Translations under genes and position numbers: made by a program
Notes under the pieces: generated by a model
Told to the model about the DNA's origin: nothing
The model's database searches: none
The model's input: the letters and a program-made list of their open reading frames with translations, nothing else
Assembly (NCBI GenBank): GCA_030248135.1
Contig: JASANC010000699.1
Location: forward strand, 1 to 64,000
Origin: Theristus sp. LFF4_11
Lineage: Eukaryota > Nematoda > Chromadorea > Monhysterida > Xyalidae
DNA: 64,000 bases
Direction: 5' to 3'
Shown: piece by piece, positions 34,881 through 64,000 of the stretch
Numbering within the stretch: the first letter of the stretch is position 1
How the letters are laid out: each line of letters starts with the position of its first letter

Positions 34881-37800
34881 ATGGGTGGTGCATGTTCTGC
34901 GTGCACTGCAGTGCCAAAGACCGCTAGCCTTTACGGATTCAATTCTGCACCTCAAAATGATGTTGCCCAAAATTCAACGCCACAGAACGATGTTTGGGTG
35001 TCTGTTAGTCCGGTACGCATACCCAAAATTTGTACTCCTGAATGTGAATCAAGAAAACCAAGTCTGCTGTCTAATTTCACTGACATCGAGCAGCGAAGAG
35101 CGTCATGCCTACGTTAGTCCATTTGATTGTTTCCAAGTGAAGTTTTTTGAGTGTTAGTGTTTTACTTATAATTTTATAGCTTGGGATCACAAAAATTATC
35201 ATATTGTGTAAATTTTAGTTAACAATTTTGTTTATGTAGCTCAATTTGTCCAACGTGTTTCAGCTACCATCACTTCATCAGCGCCATCAAGTCAACTCGA
35301 ATTGATCTCAGATGCGCGACAAATTACCCAAGCAACTTCGTATTTGTGTCTCAGTCCACGACCAACTGGTAGAGAATCTCCGGTGTCTGTTTCTTCACTG
35401 GTTGTTCCACCACGGAATCGTCCACCTCTTCAGCGTGCAAAAACGTTGGCATGTGAAAACTACTTGACTCCAGAACGCGCGTTATCAACTGTTGCCTATC
35501 CCGCAGCATCTGCTCAGTGCACTTTCCCGAAGTCGCCACTGCAGCGAGCCCATTCGACAGCAGGTTCCGAAGGACTCTTGAATGAAGTAGGTCGCGAGCG
35601 GCCGTTGACGCCGGTTCCACCAGCATTAAGTAAGTAATACTGTGTATCTTTCATTTCTAACGTGTCGGAATATGCATTTGCATGCACGATAGCTAAAGCG
35701 TTTCGGTAATTGGAAATTACTGAAACTAAACGCAATCTGACGTTAGATTTTTGCAAGAGGTAGAAAAATATCAACTAGTCCAATTCTTTTTCACAAAATG
35801 AAATCATTTCGTTGCATATTCGGGTGAAGTTCGGCCAAGGAGCAGCACGTACGGTTGTTTAGCGGTGCGACTTTTCCCAACATTACTCCGCCTGTTTCAT
35901 ATAAAATAAGAAATTCTCAAATTCATGAGACAATAAAAATGAATATGGCATTATATCCACTTCAAGTACATGTACATATGTTGCAAAAAGACGATTCATA
36001 CATTCATTCATTACAAAGACAGTCATTTATTTTTTGTTTTTAAGGCCGACAAGATGCGAAGTTGGTTGCTTTTTGCGATCTGCAGTACCGCGATGCTCGC
36101 CAATTGATTCGGCGGGCCAAATTGAATGGCTCAACAGTAACCATACGCCATGGCTGTTTATTTATTGATTACCGATTTTTTGGCTTCCTTCCAAACGGGT
36201 TTTGTGATTTCTAGTTGTCATTTACACACTTGGCTTTTTTCTGTGGTCCTTGTACTTGTACATGTAAATACTTTAGCGCTGTGGAACCTAGCCTCGAAAA
36301 ATTCACCACAATTATTCCATTTGCTACAACACGCAGCACGGCTTGAAGTGGAACATGGTTTCTGACAATACAGTGGACGGACGGATACAGTTCGGACTAA
36401 ATTTTGAAAACGCTCGTAGTCCACGTGCCTGGCAAACACATTTTAACAACCATTGAACAGTCAAACTAAGCAGAATAAAATCGTTCAAATAGTGTTCAAA
36501 GAAAGCATTGTTAATTTTGTTCAGTAGTTTAGCGTTCGTCAAAATCTGCTGAAATTGGAGTCAAATCTGTTGAAACATGTGATGACACGTTTTCAAACTT
36601 TTGGCCGCCATTGTGTCTGCTGTGTTAAAACGAAATGTGAAGCAATTTTCACAGCAACATATACATTAGTGTTCATCTTGTTCTATCTATACTTTGAAAT
36701 ATGCTGTAGCTGATAAAAATTCTCGTTATAAATCAATTTTTTTAGATTCTGCGACTCCGCGTTGAAATGCGAGTGAAGAAGTAGAAAGAAAACTACCTAG
36801 TTTCAGTCGTTATGTGGCAATTCAAAGTCACGTGACTTGGCTTTATTTAGAGGACTGATTCTCTTTGCCAATTTTGAATTCCCGCGTCATGCATGAAACT
36901 GCTTTGCTTACCTATCTATGCCCGCATTGAGTCTCGGAACCATAATAAAAGATCATTCATGAAGTGTAACAATATTGACTTAGTCAATTGGATGCGGTTA
37001 TGTAGACTGTTATGTTACGTTAAGCAATGCTGCGTCAACTGTTAAATTTTGCCGAGCGGAACGTATCGTTTCGCAGTGCAGTTGAGCTGAATGATAATAC
37101 GTTAAACCTGCAGTTCCGGTTTTATATTGCTCTCTTCAATAGATTGTTCTTTGAACGCATTGGTTTTAGGCCTTCTAGGTATTTTATTAACAAAGCTGGA
37201 ATCAAAACGCACCTGCAGCAATACTTTGTGGTGCTGCCTTTACCGGTAACGTTGCACCACTACTGCCAACGGACGGCAAGGTACCAGTGTTGACTGGTCA
37301 GTACACTTTGTGTGTTTGGAACACGGAACACGACATGTACAGTAGAGGGCGAAATAAAAATTACTGTGGGCTTTCCGACTAACTACCAAACCATCGATAA
37401 CCCTGAGAATTTGTGTCGCGTAAATCTATGTATCTCGTCGGAAAGTTAGTGTGTACGGAACTTTATCATTCACTTTAAGACTGGAATAGAACAAAAGTAA
37501 AGGAAAACACTAACATGTGCATATGCACCGTATCTATTGATAAGCCACAAGTACGTACAAGTACATGTTTTGTAACGTCTACAACGCACCTAGTGATTGC
37601 TACGATATGTTGCACAAATATTACACGGCGAAATCATCAAACATTTTGCTTTAGTTAGTACGCCCTTTAAATAAATGAGATGAATATATGAATGTTACCG
37701 GACTTGTTCTAAGATTCGGCTTTATTGTTAGGTACGGTAGTTGTTTGAAATGTGTAACATTTACGCCAACGTCTTGTAGCAACTTTGTTTGCTGTCAAAA

Positions 37801-37914
37801 ACGCTTATGGATTTTTCAACGGTCATGCGCTCAGTGACGAGTCTCACGATTCAAGAACCCGATGTGATGACGACAGAAGCAAACCCCAAATATCGCAAGT
37901 TTTGTACGTGGTAA
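34881..37914 (+). CDS. Unrecognised protein with acylation-type N-terminus and RRAS motif, 4 exons
   Basis: Exons: 34881-35112, 35264-35629, 36045-36136, 37780-37914. Junction phases (1, 1, 0) all match, and the product is 274 aa. The start MGGACSAC is a classic N-myristoylation plus palmitoylation pattern (Gly2, Cys5, Cys8), predicting a peripheral membrane protein. The body is Ser/Thr/Pro-rich and probably disordered, with IEQRRASCLP (a PKA consensus R-R-x-S), LQRAKTL and LQRAHST, which look like kinase/14-3-3-type sites. The last two exons look folded (KLVAFCDLQYRDARQLIRRA; FSTVMRSVTSLTIQEPDVMT) and end PKYRKFCTW. I do not recognise the family. If exon 3 is not spliced at 36136 the frame stops at about 36214. 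It lies 4 kb upstream of the PKA gene on the same strand. Function unknown. Confidence 0.6.
36775..36945. repeat. Dispersed intronic repeat, copy 3, inverted
   Basis: It contains TTTGCCAATTTTGAATTCCC, ATGTGGCAATTCAAAG and CTTACCTATCTATG, the reverse complements of motifs in the copies at 9990-10175 and 12380-12985. It lies in the last intron of the MGGACSAC gene. Confidence 0.55.
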
Positions 37915-37960
37915 TTATATATTTTTTCTGTTTTTCTTTCTTGTTAATACGGACTTCATC

Positions 37961-38210
37961 ATCTATCTATCTATCTATTATACTAAAAATGCAATTTGTG
38001 TGTCCGTGTCAGTTTTTTGAAATTTGAATTGACCGGGAATGGCTGTTAATTGTGGCTGAACAAAAAAGACTGTTTTCATACTTTAAACGGGAATGACAGT
38101 AGGCATTTTTGATGCGAGTCGTGGATACCGGTCAAAAGCCAAAAACCACTCAAAAATAATAATTGTATTTATCAGCCAACCGTGCCGTAGGCACGGGTCA
38201 ATTTGCTAGT
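37961..38210 (+). mobile_element. Non-autonomous Helitron-like element, about 250 bp
   Basis: It begins with a CTAT tract followed by TATACTAAAAATGCAATTTG and GTGTCCGTG, and ends with a GC hairpin (CCGTGCC-GTA-GGCACGG) and GTCAATTTGCTAGT. A short 3' hairpin followed by CTAGT is the characteristic end of Helitron2/Helentron-like rolling-circle elements. No inverted repeats or target duplication are seen, as expected for this class. It lies just 3' of the MGGACSAC gene stop. Confidence 0.65.
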
Positions 38211-39686
38211 ATCCTAAAACACAGTATAAACACATACATGGGTCAAAAGAAAAATGATATAAAAACAAGTCTGTAGTTTTTACACAGCTTATAGTGTGCA
38301 GTTCACTCAGTCAAAGTCCCCAAATTTCCCAGCTCTGCTTGAAACCACGAAGTGCGTTACGCTTCTAACTCATTGCTTTCCTTTTGGAATAAAAGTGAAC
38401 GTCAAGTCACACTCAGTAAACCTCCTGTCGAACTATTTTAGGTAATGGCATGCAATGGTTTATAATGTTAATGCAAAATGCACTTTTGAATTTTGCGTTT
38501 CCATGACGTTTGCTGTTACCGTTCGTTTTGATTTCGAAGCGAAATCCTTGTTTGTTAAGCACGCTTAACTGTCAATCGCTTTCAGCGAACTCGCGTAACA
38601 ATCGATGTTTTTATATTTCTTTTCTTTTCGGCACCACTCCAGTTCTTAGACAAGACTGACTGATACCTAACAGGAACTTACTGCCATTTCCCATGAATTC
38701 AAATGTGGACATTTTGTTATCGGTGCGTTTTTCTTTACCTTCATCGCCTTAGCGTCGTTGTCGCTAACACTAAAAGCTGTAAATGGCTTAGTTCTGGAAC
38801 TTCCAGCTTGGAAGACGTTGTTAGGGCCTCCGTGTTGTGTTCGGTTCTAGGCGTTCGGTTTTTTGAATTTTTTGTTTGTTTTCTTTTGCCATTCTTTTTG
38901 TTCAAGTTAAAAATGGCAAAAAAGTTTGAATAAAACGTTTTTAAATGCAAGGCGTTCTGGAGCACTTAATGTTTGTTATATATATAACATACATGAAGCA
39001 AACCGCAATAGAGTGACTGGCTCCAACCACCACGCAGACTGTTTCATACCTCATCTACGACTCGTTGCTAAGTGAGAACGCTGAAACAGCCATATACAAT
39101 ACGTAGACAACAATAAAGCGCATCTCTCCAACTTTAAATATAAAATCCATTGGTTACCTGCCCTTGTTCTCGTGTATTTGGTATATTTCACCTAATTTTA
39201 TGCGAATTTCGAGCAGCTTGTTTTTAAACTATGTATTTTGTCACAAATGGAGTCACACCATAACATGGACGACGAAATAGACCTTAAACACTGTCGCGAA
39301 CTTTGTGTGTTCAAGCTATATTTTGGTCACGTCACTTGACGTCGTTTGTTTTCTTCTTCGTCATTCAAATCCAAATATTTTTTCAAACGTTTTTCAATAA
39401 AGTACATGTAGCCGTGTACGGTATGGCCGATTAAACATGGCAGCTTTTTTCAGGGTTCAAGGAGCGCGCGAAATTTGAATGAAAGAAAAAAGACGTTCAG
39501 AAACCACATTGTGTGCCAAATTTGACTTTTTTTTAACTAATGGATTATCCGCGCTATTCTGTGCATTCTTTCTCCCTTGCACACATGATTGGGAATTATG
39601 TTGGCATTTTTGAAAAAGACAACTCCTAGTCTGCGACTGATCTCGCCTTGATGGACTGCCTCATTTATTCGGCCGCACTGTAAGTA
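38211..39686. other. Intergenic interval, no gene seen
   Basis: AT-rich sequence without supported exons. The only open frames of note (38703-38933 and its minus-strand shadow) are hydrophobic/basic with no domain and no splice context. Confidence 0.35.
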
Positions 39687-40320
39687 CAGGGTGAGCCAAA
39701 AAGGGTCCCACTTCAAAATGTTCTCACTGGCTTGTGCTGAGCCCTTATGACTTAAAATTTGGAACATTGTTAGAACACTTTGAGAGATTTTTCTGATCTA
39801 AATTTTCATTGGTTTACACGTTCATTTTTACAGTGTAATTTTTAAATAAAAAGAGGAACTTTTTGACACAAAAACAAAACTGAAAATGGTAATGTATTTT
39901 TCCCTGCAGAAAACAATTAGTCTGCTATGGTGAAAAAAAATCTGATGGGCAAACGTGAGAATTAAAAAAAAACAATTTGCATTTGAAAAGATAAATTCGG
40001 TTTTCGTCATTTCTATGCTACATGTGCGTATTGCTTTTTTCATCTTTTTTATGTTGTGAACACCCGGGTTGTCGTCACCAAAATTTATCATTTGATATTT
40101 GTTACAGTTAAATCAACCGTTTGCATTCCACAACATTTATCGATTTTCCCGTTTTCAAGATATTTTCTGCTGTACTGAGCAATAATGGCAACCAACCATA
40201 AAAATTTGGTCATAAAAGCATCTCAAAGTGTTCAAATAGTGTTCCAATTTTCAGCTCGAAACAACTCAGCGCAAGCCAGTGGGAACATTTTGAAGTTGGT
40301 ACCTTTTTTGGTTCACCCTG
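39687..40320. mobile_element. Mariner-type MITE, 634 bp
   Basis: The terminal repeat CAGGGTGAGCCAAAAAGGGT (39687 on) is mirrored by a right end ending TTTTTTGGTTCACCCTG (40320), and TA flanks both sides. The inverted arms extend about 50 bp (CACTTCAAAATGTTCTCACT on the left). The interior is A/T-rich with no transposase. The CAGGGTG..CC end is typical of mariner elements. Confidence 0.85.
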
Positions 40321-40336
40321 TATAATGGCGCAATTA

Positions 40337-40405
40337 TAAAGCGGTATTTAGTGATGCATAGCTGTATTAAACGAGTGGTCACTAAATACTACTTCATTAA
40401 TGCCT
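40337..40405. repeat. Copy of the 4225-4315 inverted-repeat element
   Basis: AGCGGTATTTAGTGATGC, a loop with GCTGTATTAAACGAG, and GTCACTAAATACTACTTCAT reproduce the arms and loop of the element in intron 4 of the CoA ligase gene. It starts 17 bp after the right end of the mariner-type MITE. Confidence 0.55.
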
Positions 40406-42016
40406 TTTAATAATTTGTATATGTACGTGTATATGTATTTGTGTTTATGTTATGTTTAATTTGTTATGTTTTCTGAATTTTTTCCATTTTTTGAAATCAC
40501 CGTAGTCGAGCCTATATGTTCGCTAAAATGAATGCCAGTGCACTAAAATCTGAACCATAATATAAGAAAGTCGTCCAAACATGTGTATTTGCGCAGCTGT
40601 TCCTACTGCACTTGCTGTTTTTGTGCTCTACCACTACAGCTACGTATTATAGTCGTTGGTTGTAGACTGCATTTCTGATCGTTCGTTTTCGCGTCCACAA
40701 GTGCAGCAACAGACGCGCCGCTCACACATTGACGTTGTTTTAAGAAATCTTGCTTGCCTGGTGTAGCTTTGTGCAAAAATCTAAAACTTTGGTAAATCAG
40801 CAAGTTTACTTTTCAGTCGATACAGCCATGATGTCTGTGCCCCTGGGATTGACGGCCGAAGTTGTGTCCGCACTCAGTGGCAAGGTGGCCAAAGTAGAGT
40901 TGTTCTGTTTAGTAATTTTTGAAAAAAACGAAAACCGCATATGTAGTTTGCTTGGATGTTTGTAATTTGTAAAATGGTAGTGTACATTACATGCAATACC
41001 ATCTTCATCTCAATTGTCAAAAACGTCCAAATGTGACGCTGCGATGGCACGGAAATAAAACCGTTTTTGGTAAATCACAACCGTCTGAAATTTTCCATAC
41101 AATGCAAACTTGCAAATATTATCAATGACAGCAATTACAAATTCATAAAATCAACCTTCATAAATTTTTGTGCACTTCTGCACAGATAAGTTTTGCACTT
41201 TTGCAGGACAAAAAATAAGCAGCAAAAAGCTGAGCAGCATGTTCGCGTCGCGACCAAAAAGAGTACCACTGCGCACACAGGTTTGAGTTATTATTCCAGC
41301 CGGCAATAAAAATAATGTCAGTTAGGACACGTCTCGGAGATCTTTTAGTCTGCTGGGAGACGAAAAAACGCGGGGCGCCACTTTCAATTTCGGCTAGAAA
41401 TAGGATACATTTGTGCGTTAGCATGAGAACGGTGCTGGTGTTTGGCCAATCAATAGCGGGCTTGCGGCTTTTCAGCCTGTGACTGCTGTTGAACTTAGGT
41501 TCGCTTTTGCTTTAGGCAGTATGCTTTTGTACGTTTTTGCTTTTGCTTTCTTGCTCGCGGTTATCAGATCTGCTTCTTATCGGCTTTTAATGGCTAATCG
41601 TTGTTTGTTTTCAACTACCCAGGAGTCATTAAAATTTGGCAAAAAAATTTAAAAAACGTCATTTAAAGAAGATGAAGTCTCAGCAGGCATTTTTTGTTGC
41701 ATCTTGATGAATTGTGAAGAAAATATTGTCTGAACCACGTTTTCACTGTTTTTCTCAGCCACTTGAAAGTTGAGTACTTTGTAAGTTAGTGAGTTATTTC
41801 AGGTTCGCAGTCATAACTCATTTAACACATGAATTGAAATAAAAGAGCGAAAATGTGTTCAATGGAGATTACTGTCGTTGATGTTGCTACATCAAAACGG
41901 AAACACAAAAAAATTATTTGAACTAAATTTTGCAAAGTGTGTTTTCAAACTGGATCAAACGAACGTTTGTGGAATAAACAAATATTGATCGAGTTCGAAA
42001 CGTTTTCTCCGGTGCT

Positions 42017-59633
<17,617 letters not shown>

Positions 59634-59791
59634 TCCTTTTACGCCACTATGTTTAGTGTGAATATTGGTTTCATATTGTATCATATGGTGAACACCCCAC
59701 GGAGTTTGGTCATTTTAATTTATGAGAAACATTTGATGCCATTTCGATCATGTCTTTTTCATGCCGTGTTTACATGTAGTCTCTTGCTTAC

Positions 59792-59797
59792 AATAAA
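59792..59797 (+). terminator. Poly(A) signal of canonical PKA transcript
   Basis: AATAAA lies 159 nt after the canonical TAG at 59633, in a T-rich 3' untranslated region. Confidence 0.65.
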
Positions 59798-60606
59798 ACG
59801 TTTTCCCATTTATGTTTGTTCTGAATCAATGTATCCATACATGCCAAGTTAAGGCATTTCCCTTTTCACAATTCTTGCTTGTTCTTTTTGTGAGAAATCT
59901 CATTCTGGCATTCAGTGTCATTTATTTGTGCAATTCGAACGACTTTCAAAGTTTATCTGCAGATGTTTCACTATCTTTTAAAAGACTCTGTTAACTGCGT
60001 TTTTCTTAATTTTTACAAAAATACTTGCCGGGTATGTAAGTTGTGTTCATGGAGCGTTGGTGTAGTGGTAAAAATGGATGTCTGGTTCATGATAATCAGG
60101 TTATCATGAATAACTTAACTGGACACAACTTGGGGAACAGTTTTTCAATTGGTTGCCATTTTAGTGAGCTGAATGTTATTGGTTTTGTTTGGCACACTTT
60201 GTTTCGTTAATTGTTGGTGCTTTATAGAATGAAAACATTGCAGCCTGCTCCAATCAACAGCAGTGAATTTTGTTGTTTTAACATCCGGTCAGTTGTGATA
60301 GCAGGCGTTTGTTTTCTTTTCAATTTCTATTAAAAGAATTATTTGTGTAACCAACGCGGACACTCTTATTTGTTTGAAAAAACTGAATCGAGTGCAACGT
60401 GCTGCATTTTTTTAATTAGATCGCTAGTCCGATGTGGTATTGTGATTCATTAAAAGTGATCGTCAAATATGAAGCTTTGGTCTAAACCATTTTTCAATAA
60501 TCATGGTTGTTGTAGATAATTACACATTTCTGTATTCCAAGCAACCATGTGGGCCAGTGGAACATTTAGTTGGCAAGGTGCTGACGTTTTTTTGAAAAAC
60601 TTTCAG

Positions 60607-60678
60607 CAGAAAGCTTTCGTCCGGCGCCGGTCCCAAAGCGCCACTCCAGCGAGCAAGTGGAATTCACTGGTACCTTGA
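60607..60678 (+). CDS. Possible third terminal exon of PKA gene
   Basis: A TTTCAG acceptor is followed, in phase 0, by 23 codons to TGA (QKAFVRRRSQSATPASKWNS then LVP), with AATAAA at 60695-60700. The block is GC-richer than its surroundings. It could be an extra terminal exon following exon 7, but it lacks the FxxF end. A second open frame (KLSSGAGPKAPLQRASG) also crosses it, so the reading is uncertain. Confidence 0.25.
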   Translation, partial: QKAFVRRRSQSATPASKWNSLVP

Positions 60679-60700
60679 AATCGTAGTTTGTTACAATAAA

Positions 60701-62652
60701 ATGTGCTTGTGTTTTGTTTCTTCTTCTTTTATTTAACTTTAGGTACGCCTGTACTTGTATCTTTTTTGATTGAATCGCACCGGTGATTTGACTATTTTAT
60801 AATGATGGTTTTCGTTTTTTTCTGCACGGCTATTTGTCAACGCTGTTCCAAACGTTTCTGAATTTAGTAGCCAACATGTGTCGTGTTATCTTCGATAATG
60901 CATTTTGTGCATGTTGTAAACTGGTGTACGTAATAATACTGTGTCGAATGATGACTATTATTTTTGAATTAAGAAAGAGCGTATAAAAATATTAAGAACT
61001 CTGAATTCTGCCTTTGCATTAAATTAACAAACAGATAAAAGTACATAAAAGCATATAAACCCATGATGTAACTCAACCCATCCCGAGCCGCAGATGAATC
61101 AGTGCATGCGCCAAAGTTCAAGGCAATTGAATAATTTGCTTTGGACAAAGAGAGAGATCTGACGCACGACACAACACAGTTTTGGAAAAAAGAGGAAAAA
61201 GCTCGCTTGGTGTGATGGAAGCGATGGCTCGTGGGCTTCAGCCCTACACATACATAGGACGGGCATCGACTGAATAAGGTGGAACAACATGCTTCCATGG
61301 TTCTTGGTTGTGGTTGGTATTTGTTTGTTTCGTGCACATGAACGTGAGCTGAATTGTGTTTGTGAGCTGCTGTCAAAGGACAACTAATACGGCTGCCGCC
61401 AGCTCGTGTTTTCTGACCAGTGACACCGCATAACTTCCTTCTCGTCCATCTTTCAATTCTGCTGGCTCTGGTAATAAAAAAGACTCCAGGCACACGGTTC
61501 GTGAACCAAAATTAAATTCAGAATTGATTGCATCTCGTTGATGGTTTTTGTTGGCCACCCATCTGAAAAAGCCTGTTGCGTGTTTTGAAGAATGTCTTTT
61601 CTGCTTTTAGATTTTGCGCTTTTTAGCAACTCGGTAAAACAAGTTCAGATGCTTTTCTTCATGGATTATGCATGCACAGGTTCAATGATATCTATCATTC
61701 CAATGTTTGCACGAAAGAAACAAAAGTTTTCATGAGACTTGCTTCTAAGAAAGTAAATGAAGCTTATCAGTTTCATATAAAGACAATGTGCTTGATGGTT
61801 ACACACACAAGCACGGTTCATTCTTAAAATCTTCATCGTTACATGTGTTTACGCAGTTCACTCCGCTGTTTTTCTATGATTTCTTAGTCAAATTGTTATT
61901 GAGTTGTAGCAGCACTTCATTGCTTCAATCCAAACCAGCCATACCACCGGCGGAATGATTCAACAACATATCAGCATGCATTTGCTGTTGGCTGCTGGGA
62001 TTTCGGCAATTATCTTCGACCAAATTGTTTGCAGCACCGGCATTTGGGTGGTCACAGATGACGACAGTTTCTTTGGTAACTTCTTATAAGCAATGTTTTG
62101 TTGGTGAAAACGGTTTATGGACTTGATTGATGCCTTAAACGCTTTTTTTGTCAGAGTCGTTCCCATCGATTGACAGACGTGCTGCACATCGCGGGCATCG
62201 ATCGTTTGCATCCGTTTTGGCAAAGCACAAGTTCAATCATCAGAAAGCAATTGATGAGTGGCTGATGATGCACGGATGAGACCAGATTTTTTCTTTTTTC
62301 AGCCATTCTAATACGTATTAGAATAGTGAGAAAACCCCTGCTTTCTGTACACATGGTATTAATGTTTACTGAACTCGAATGAAGCAAATCAAGTGGTATG
62401 AATGTTTTTCAGCGTGTGCTGACACTAACAGAAGCATATTGATTCAAAACTTCATTGTATCACTGGCAACAAAACAAAACAATCACTTACCACACGTAGA
62501 GTAACCTGAAAATTCTAAACGGCACCAAAACCGCCCGAAACATTACAAGATAACGCCACAAACATGTGTTGGAACAAACATTCTGATTGGTAAAAAAATT
62601 ACAGAAATTTAATTAATAGGCACACTGGCAGCACCTTAATACATTTGTTGTC
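60701..62652. other. Intergenic interval PKA to F-box gene
   Basis: No gene is confidently supported. The best candidate is a minus-strand open frame, 61960-62223 (contains KKLSSSVTTQMPVLQTIWSK), with protein-like composition but no recognised family or splice partners. The rest is AT-rich. Confidence 0.35.
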
Positions 62653-64000
62653 ATGTTCAACCTTTTGTCATTCGCCGGTTGTCACCCGGGGGCCCGGTGC
62701 ATGATCCTTGAAATGCCTGATCCGGTGCTTAAGCGTATTTTCAACAATCTGAACGATTACAAAGAAAAACGCAATTTGGCGCTTGTCTGCCGTTTGTTCA
62801 GTGAAATCATCGCCCATCCAATCACATGGAGTAACCATCGAACTTTGGGCTTGTGTGTTCAGCCGTACATTTCCAGTGAGCAGCAGCTCGCTGCAGGTGG
62901 CAGTGCCGAATGCAACGAACCGGCGTATCTGCGATGGTTCCGATGGACGAGAGGTACTGACTGGTCGAACACAGTTTTCACTTCTGTTTTGTAGTTAGAA
63001 CTGAGGATATTCCAGGATCCTCAAAAGAGAAAAAAACTTCGACAAGCAGCAGTACTGACGGCAACGTTGGAATTGGCTCAGCCAGTTTCGCTCATCCGCC
63101 TTCACTCGCGTCAAGGCATCATTCAGGCTCGTCAAATAAAAACTCGGTTTCACGCCTAATTTTTGGACACAGAGTTCGAAACGCAACTGACTACATGCGT
63201 CATGTGCAATTTGTGATTGATAACTTTTATGTTAGGTTTAGTTTTATTCATCAACTTTTGACTTTTCATAGTTTTTTTCGAGTGTAAAAAGACTTTGATC
63301 AAATTTTGATGATTTTATTACCAGAATCTTGACTCAGTGGATGTGCAAGTTCATCTGTTGATTGGCGATGCGTCCGTTCACCGGAGACAGTTGGCCAGCA
63401 CAGAACGGGAACTTCTGAGCACTCTCATCAGAAACGTACCTACAGGCAAACTCCGTCGCCTTTCTGTGCGCCTATCGTGCCCGCTACAGGCTGTTTTTGC
63501 ACTTGGTAGTCTCGATTTGTTAATTCAGGTATGTTGAAGTTCACATATTTAGCAGTACCGAAAATGACAGGCATTTTTAGGTGGGGGTACCTACCTGTGG
63601 GCGTTTTTAAGGTATGATTTTTTAAGATAAATTCGTCAGCAACTTCATGCTGCTAAGGGGTATACGCCTCCTCTACCCTCTCAGCTTTAGTGCTCATCTT
63701 TAAAACGGCGACGAATTGTTTGTATGCACAGTCTATGCATGTTCACAGCTGATTGCCAAACATGCAACAGTGTTGACAGCGTTGAACGTATATTTTGCTG
63801 CTGATCCAACCAACATCGCTGGCACCGACAATGGAATCATTCACGAAATGCTGGACACCGTTGAGCGATGCACAAACGTCGAGTCTCTCAGTTTGCCGTT
63901 GCCCAGTCGCTCACTGCATGCTAGATTTATCGAGCTGGTTGGCTCGTTTCAACGACTGCGCCACCTAAGTGTGAAAACTTCTTGCTGCACGTTGGCTGAA
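62653..64000 (+). CDS. F-box protein with leucine-rich-type C-terminal region, 5' part
   Basis: F-box proteins are substrate adaptors of SCF (SKP1-cullin) ubiquitin ligases. Exons: 62653-62953, 62995-63230, 63325-63528, 63749-64000 (continues beyond the window); phases 1, 0, 0 match and at least 331 residues are visible. Residues about 18-58 form the F-box (LEMPDPVLKRIFNNLNDYKE, then LALVCRLFSEIIAHPITW). A Ser/Lys-rich linker in exon 2 (SSKEKKTSTSSSTDGNVGIG) is followed by YMRHVQFVIDNF. Exons 3-4 carry leucine-spaced helices and strands (KLRRLSVRLSCPL; NVESLSLPLPS; RLRHLSVKTSC) like LRR solenoids in FBXL proteins. An in-frame ATG at 62701, just before the F-box, is an alternative start. The first intron is only 41 nt. 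Confidence 0.8.

Noticed and set aside
40828..40884. MMSVPLGLTAEVVSALSGK exon candidate upstream of PKA
   Set aside because: It looks coding and has a GT donor, but it ends in phase 0 and cannot join PKA exon 2; no other partner was found.
60036..60132. tRNA-like sequence (A-box-like TGGTGTAGTGG and a partial B box)
   Set aside because: No cloverleaf can be closed, the B box is incomplete, and the ends AAGTTGTGT/ACACAACTT look like inverted repeats of a small element.
61960..62223. 87-codon minus-strand frame
   Set aside because: Protein-like composition but no recognised family, no splice partners and no start context; kept only as a remark in the intergenic entry.

Overview
The window is eukaryotic: genes are split by many introns, exons join with conserved phase, 3' splice sites are mostly TTTCAG-like, AATAAA signals follow stop codons, and over a third of the sequence is dispersed or inverted repeats. 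Short introns (about 40-90 nt) next to repeat-filled multi-kb introns, and a protein kinase A alternative first exon beginning MLKFLK as I recall for nematode kin-1, suggest a nematode, perhaps from a repeat-rich lineage outside Caenorhabditis. The species assignment is inference.

Layout. 1-3254: low-complexity and repeat DNA, no gene seen. 3255-9293 (+): a 12-exon acyl/4-coumarate-CoA ligase family gene (548 aa) with transposons in its introns. 9482-10470 (-): 3' exons of an unrecognised single-pass membrane protein. 11842-18165 (-): TBL2-like WD40 protein of the ER membrane, 7 exons, with a 3 kb TTAA-flanked foldback element in one intron. 20098-21537 (-): complete 6-exon RER1 (ER retrieval receptor). 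21600-24330 and 28600-33250: two blocks of G/C-run repeats with nested foldback elements. 25876-28399 (-): a small unrecognised 120-aa gene interleaved with a TMEM53-like (DUF829) fragment. 34881-37914 (+): an unrecognised gene starting with an acylation-type MGGACSAC N-terminus and carrying an RRAS motif. 42017-59633, with possible 3' exons to 60678 (+): the catalytic subunit of cAMP-dependent protein kinase (kin-1/PRKACA type), 351 aa in its canonical form. 62653-64000 (+): 5' part of an F-box/leucine-rich-type gene running off the window.

The most interesting locus is the PKA catalytic gene. Its conserved core (exons 2-7) is joined by up to five candidate alternative first exons, all ending in phase 1, and by two or three terminal exons, each with its own AATAAA. 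One terminal exon replaces the whole acidic C-tail yet still ends in the FAEF hydrophobic motif. RER1 and TBL2 both act at the ER, but nothing in the sequence shows that they are co-regulated.

Mobile DNA is unusually varied: two 2.9 kb TTAA-flanked giant palindromes, a five-copy TACCGTATTACC family, mariner relics, a hAT-like element with an 8-bp duplication, a Helitron-like element and several foldback elements. All exon models are read by eye from splice sites, phase and remembered family sequences; no alignment was run.
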